A stretch of DNA of 52,622 nt, from NCBI RefSeq assembly GCF_014385195.1, contig NZ_JACRTG010000002.1, positions 1 through 52,622 of the forward strand, given 5' to 3'. The position numbers and the translations under genes were made by a program. Below the pieces are notes generated by a model that worked only from the letters and a program-made list of their open reading frames with translations, ran no database searches and had not been told where the DNA came from. The first letter of the stretch is position 1. Each line of letters opens with the position of its first letter. This document shows, in pieces, positions 50,068 through 52,622 of the stretch. Origin of the DNA: Paratissierella segnis (GTDB lineage Bacteria > Bacillota > Clostridia > Tissierellales > Tissierellaceae).

Positions 50068-51138
50068 ATGGCTAAAAGAAAACTATCTTATATAGAACAA
50101 CTAATTAGATTATTTACAGCCTCTCAACAGGAACTTATTCGTTTATTACAAACTATAGAACCCCGTGGAACAGTAGCACAATATAGAAAAGAATTATTAA
50201 AACAGACAGATAAGGAATTAGCCTTACTGTTAAGCAAGGCTACTCCATTAATGGAGTCTTTAGTACAACAATCTTATGTACAAGGAATAATTTATGTAAA
50301 TAGAAAACTGGGTAAGAAGATGATTAGCACTAAAGAAGCAGAGATTTTAAAAGAGTTATCTAAAACACATCGTAAAACTATTAATGTGTTTATTAGGAAT
50401 AAATTGGGAGATTTAAACGATACTAATTACTTTATAGGTAGACAGATAAAAGATAACATTCAGAGAGCCACAGAGGAAGCAATAGGTTTAAAATTAAGCA
50501 CAAATGAGACATTAAGAGAATGTAAGAAAAATATATTAAAAAACTTTGCAGAGAACGGTATTAGTGCTATAAAAACGAAAAATGGACGAGAAATTAGAAT
50601 GGATGCTTATGCAGATATGGTAGCAAGAAGCACAACAAGAGAAATAACAAATACGGCTACTATTAAACAAGTTAGCGAATTGGGTTATGATTTAGTAAAG
50701 ATGTCGGAACATCTTGGAGCCTGTCCTATTTGTCAAACATATGAAGGTAGGGTTTATAGTATATCTGGTAAGGATAAAAGATTTCCCAAACTGGATATTG
50801 CGTTTAGTTCTGGTTATGCTAATATACACCCAAGATGCCGTCATGTGCTTGAGCCTTTCGTAGAAGAATTAAACGATGTAGATAAATATATTAAAATAAG
50901 TAATGAACCTTTTAAAGAGCCGTCAAAATCCAGTAAACAAGTGCAAGAATATTATAAACAACAAAGAGAAAAACAAATACTAAGAAATGATAGATTGCAG
51001 TGGGAAAAGTATAAGACAGTTCTTAAAAATGAAGCCCCTGCGACACTTGCAGGATTTAGAAGAATGAAAACAGCCAATAGTGATAATTATAAAGAAATAA
51101 AGAGAAAATATAAAGAGACTTTAGCGAGAGAAAATTAA
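50068..51138 (+). CDS. Phage minor head protein (SPP1 gp7 / Mu F-like)
   Basis: 356 residues. The C-terminal signature CPICQTYEGRVYSISG followed by IHPRCRHVLEP is the conserved zinc-like motif of minor capsid proteins; the N-terminal two thirds are helical. In SPP1, gp7 binds the portal and helps DNA ejection and prohead assembly. GAGAGG lies upstream. In a standard phage, scaffold and capsid genes would follow; here a non-coding segment follows. Confidence 0.88.
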   Translation: MAKRKLSYIEQLIRLFTASQQELIRLLQTIEPRGTVAQYRKELLKQTDKELALLLSKATPLMESLVQQSYVQGIIYVNRKLGKKMISTKEAEILKELSKTHRKTINVFIRNKLGDLNDTNYFIGRQIKDNIQRATEEAIGLKLSTNETLRECKKNILKNFAENGISAIKTKNGREIRMDAYADMVARSTTREITNTATIKQVSELGYDLVKMSEHLGACPICQTYEGRVYSISGKDKRFPKLDIAFSSGYANIHPRCRHVLEPFVEELNDVDKYIKISNEPFKEPSKSSKQVQEYYKQQREKQILRNDRLQWEKYKTVLKNEAPATLAGFRRMKTANSDNYKEIKRKYKETLAREN

Positions 51139-51166
51139 AGAGAAAAATATAAAAAATAAATAAAAA

Positions 51167-51198
51167 ATACTTGCAATTACAAAGTATGTTTATATAAT
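51167..51198 (+). promoter_or_regulatory. Phage promoter C with ATACTT-N9-AAGTAT operator
   Basis: TTGCAA (51171-51176), 16-base spacer, TATAAT (51193-51198). Inverted repeat ATACTT (51167-51172) / AAGTAT (51182-51187), 9 bases between, same as promoter A. No open reading frame follows before the terminator at 51280. Confidence 0.65.
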
Positions 51199-51204
51199 AT
51201 ACTA

Positions 51205-51317
51205 ACAATAACAACTTTACAGAAAATAATTAAAGAACGGAAAAGTATTCATAATTTAATCATCTCCTTTTCTATTAAGGTGGTAGGCTTGTTCGGTAAT
51301 GAGCCTATCACTTTTTT
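51205..51317 (+). ncRNA. Candidate small RNA from the phage-like element
   Basis: A promoter (51167-51198) and a strong terminator (51280-51317) enclose about 110 bases with no usable reading frame. The stretch 51259-51267 (ATCATCTCC) is exactly complementary to 45348-45356, the ribosome-site region of the PD-(D/E)XK gene; after one bulge, four more bases pair. It could be a trans-acting RNA or just an untranslated decay leader. Confidence 0.35.
51280..51317 (+). terminator. Strong terminator of the gene-less unit
   Basis: GTGGTAGGCT (51280-51289) pairs with AGCCTATCAC (51302-51311) with one G-U, followed by TTTTTT. Confidence 0.88.
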
Positions 51318-51348
51318 ATATTTAATTTTAGGGTGTAAACCCAAATGG

Positions 51349-51378
51349 GACTTTATATAGATAGACTTTATATAGATA
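51349..51378. repeat. 15-base tandem duplication
   Basis: Two adjacent perfect copies of GACTTTATATAGATA. Confidence 0.9.
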
Positions 51379-51546
51379 GTATTACAATTCTCTACTATTC
51401 TTTAACTACTTTAAAAGTTTTTTATTTTATACGCTGCATTATTATAGTTTATACGTTATACTGTTTATAAAAGTATATTACTATTTATAAATGTTTAAAA
51501 AGTAGTGTGTTAGACTTTTTTAAATACTTTTTAATATAGTTTTTAG

Positions 51547-51576
51547 TTGTTTATAAAAGTATACTTTATTAAACAA
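51547..51576. repeat. 30-base imperfect palindrome (candidate resolvase or regulator site)
   Basis: Left half TTGTTTATAAAAGTA, right half the inverse with two mismatches, centred on AT. It shares the core TTATAAAAGTATACTTT with the element at 51879-51912 and the half-site at 51466-51478. Confidence 0.7.
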
Positions 51577-51878
51577 TATAGAGTTATTATTGCTTAACTG
51601 TTTTTCGTTTTGTAAAACTCAAAAAAATAAGAGCCTTGTAACAGGCTTAAATACTGGCTTATATCGAAACCCAACGTCATATCTTATATAATATATTATT
51701 AAGAAGTCATGTTGGGTTTTATATTAAAAAACAAATACAACCTAGTATTCCAAAACATTCAATCCAGTTCATTAATATGTTTTTGGATACAATGTATTAC
51801 TAATATTCCAGGTAATTAAATACAAATAAACCGTATAAGAAAATCTTTAATATAGTATATAAATTATTATTTAAAAAA

Positions 51879-51912
51879 CACTTTATAAAAAAGTATACTT
51901 TGTAATAAAGTG
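51879..51912. repeat. 34-base imperfect palindrome upstream of the resolvase gene
   Basis: Left half CACTTTATAAAAAAGTA, right half the inverse with two mismatches, centred on AT, 82 bases before the resolvase start. Length and central AT resemble a serine-resolvase binding site. Confidence 0.7.
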
Positions 51913-51993
51913 TGTAATTTAAAACCTTTAGCAATACTTTTCGCAAGAAAACAGTTATGCAAATTATATTAAGTATAATAGGAGTGATAAAAC

Positions 51994-52554
51994 GTGCAAA
52001 GAAATTATGCGTATTTGCGTGTTAGTACGAAAGAACAAAATTTAGATAGACAGTTAGATGCTATATATGATTTAGATATACAAATTGATGAGAGGGATAT
52101 ATATGTAGACAAACAAAGCGGTAAGGACTTTAACCGCCCAGAATGGCAAGCATTAAAGCGTTCTATTCGCACTGGGGATACATTATTCATTCATAGTTTG
52201 GATAGGTTAGGAAGAAATAAACAAGGAATTTTAAATGAATGGCAATGGCTTATAGATAATAATATTTATATTGTAGTTTTAGATATGCCTCTTCTTGATA
52301 CAAGAAAATACAAGGATTTAGATGGAATAGGAGAATTAGTTACTAATTTAGTCCTTCAAATTCTTTCTTGGCTTGCTGAACAGGAACGAACTAATATAAA
52401 AGTAAGACAACGAGAAGGTATAGATTCAGCATTAAAAAAAGGTGTAAAATTTGGACGTCCTTCTGTTCAAAAACCAAAGAATTTTAAAGAGATATATAAA
52501 CAATGTATTTGTCAAGTGAAAATTCCTCTATATTCTAATCCAAAATTCCTCTAG
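51994..52554 (+). CDS. Serine resolvase/invertase, C-terminus truncated by an IS
   Basis: 186 residues as read. Catalytic domain is intact: YAYLRVSTKEQ with Ser11, FIHSLDRLGRNKQGI, and VRQREGID. The linker KFGRPSVQKPKNFKEIYKQ is normal, but the DNA-binding helix-turn-helix expected next is missing; from 52510 the sequence reads into an IS21-like end and stops at 52552. Starts at GTG after ATAGGAG. Without its helix-turn-helix the protein is unlikely to find its site, so it is probably inactive. A normal member would be about 185-200 residues, with the last 45 forming the helix-turn-helix. Confidence 0.8.
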   Translation: MQRNYAYLRVSTKEQNLDRQLDAIYDLDIQIDERDIYVDKQSGKDFNRPEWQALKRSIRTGDTLFIHSLDRLGRNKQGILNEWQWLIDNNIYIVVLDMPLLDTRKYKDLDGIGELVTNLVLQILSWLAEQERTNIKVRQREGIDSALKKGVKFGRPSVQKPKNFKEIYKQCICQVKIPLYSNPKFL

Positions 52555-52622
52555 TTTAGGTAAAAAAATTATTGCTTTTCTAACCAAAGCTGTGTTTCTT
52601 TTAATCTATAAGAATTGCCATT
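52510..52622. mobile_element. End of an IS21-like insertion sequence
   Basis: Begins TGTCAAGTGAAAATTCC, a TG-start typical of IS21-family ends, and has the repeat AAAATTCCTCTA twice (52519-52530, 52542-52553) as in the multiple terminal repeats of that family. It interrupts the resolvase gene and continues beyond the window. Confidence 0.6.
52569..52622 (-). CDS. istB: Partial C-terminus of an IstB-like ATPase
   Basis: Only the last 17 codons are in the window: the minus strand reads NGNSYRLKETQLWLEKQ then stop. G-x-SYR-x-K near the C-terminus is usual for IS21-family IstB helper ATPases. The call depends on this short motif together with the IS21-like terminal repeats; the rest is outside the window. 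Confidence 0.5.
   Translation of the reverse strand, partial: NGNSYRLKETQLWLEKQ

Larger units (their letters stand above)
51318..51993. other. Gene-free, palindrome-rich segment of the element
   Basis: No supported gene. It contains a 15-base tandem duplication (51349-51378, unit GACTTTATATAGATA), a 30-base imperfect palindrome (51547-51576), a 34-base imperfect palindrome (51879-51912), an inverted repeat 51745-51758/51777-51790 and a stem AAACCCAAC/GTTGGGTTT (51667-51719). It lies between the minor head gene and a resolvase gene; it may hold resolvase sites or other cis-acting DNA. Confidence 0.6.
43040..52622 (+). mobile_element. Phage-like integrated element at the 3' end of rlmH (left part)
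   Basis: From the rlmH stop to the window edge the genes are a large serine integrase, a PD-(D/E)XK-type protein, a RuvC-like resolvase, a small protein, terminase small and large subunits, portal, minor head protein and a small resolvase cut by an IS. Host-type genes stop abruptly at rlmH. The right attachment site is outside the window. No repressor, replication, capsid or tail gene is visible in this part. Confidence 0.85.

Noticed and set aside
51345..51470. A 41-codon frame starting MGLYIDRLYID
   Set aside because: It has only a weak ribosome site, is built from a 15-base tandem duplication and AT-rich DNA, and resembles no protein I know.
1..52622. tRNA genes
   Set aside because: I looked for T-loop motifs and cloverleaf ends by eye and found none that I could support; a dedicated scan would be decisive.

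Overview
This window looks like the replication-origin region of a low-GC, Gram-positive bacterium (Bacillota), most likely a member of the Clostridia. The evidence is the canonical gyrA-gyrB-recF-yaaA-dnaN-dnaA / rpmH-rnpA-yidD-yidC-jag-mnmE-mnmG-rsmG-noc-parA-parB order, consensus TTGACA-17-TATAAT promoters, strong AGGAGG-type ribosome sites, frequent TTG/GTG starts and a complete wal operon. Species cannot be named from the sequence alone. Genes left of about 11.5 kb read leftward and most genes right of 12 kb read rightward, so transcription runs with replication away from oriC.

Left arm (1-11.5 kb, minus strand). The window opens in the leader of an rRNA operon driven by three tandem promoters; the 16S gene lies just outside. 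Next come a membrane protein with a CorC_HlyC-type tail, a sigma-B-like module (rsbV, rsbW, sigB), gyrA, gyrB, recF, an S4 protein, dnaN and dnaA. The origin has DnaA boxes on both sides of dnaA. The dnaA-dnaN gap has a DnaA box, a short GC step, a run of DnaA-trios and an AT-rich stretch, matching the basal unwinding architecture known from Bacillus subtilis.

Right arm, core part (12-43 kb). The rpmH operon leads into tRNA U34 modification (mnmE, mnmG), rsmG and the segregation cluster noc-parA-parB with three parS sites. Then come a PhzF-like isomerase, a cyclodeaminase-like protein, adenine deaminase, a cysteine-desulfurase-like enzyme, a DUF4446-type protein, a lipid kinase, a membrane-anchored LysM/G5/M23 endopeptidase, purine nucleoside phosphorylase, an internal subtilisin-like protease (minus) and a P-type cation ATPase (minus). 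The ATPase sits behind what reads as a yybP-ykoY manganese riboswitch with a terminator. The walR-walK operon follows and contains an extra secreted protein whose internal promoter carries a perfect WalR box; walH, walI, walJ, surE, tpx and rlmH come next. A second WalR box lies in the leader of the M23 endopeptidase gene, tying cell-wall hydrolysis to WalRK.

Right end (43.04-52.6 kb). Directly after the intact rlmH stop codon begins an AT-rich phage-like element: a large serine integrase, a PD-(D/E)XK-type protein, a RuvC-like resolvase, small and large terminase, portal and minor head protein. An 855-base non-coding stretch full of palindromes follows, then a small serine resolvase whose C-terminus is cut off by an IS21-like insertion. 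Three phage promoters share a motif over the -35 box. One of them drives a short gene-less unit ending in a strong terminator, a candidate small RNA. rlmH is also the integration gene of staphylococcal SCC elements, so this element uses a similar target.
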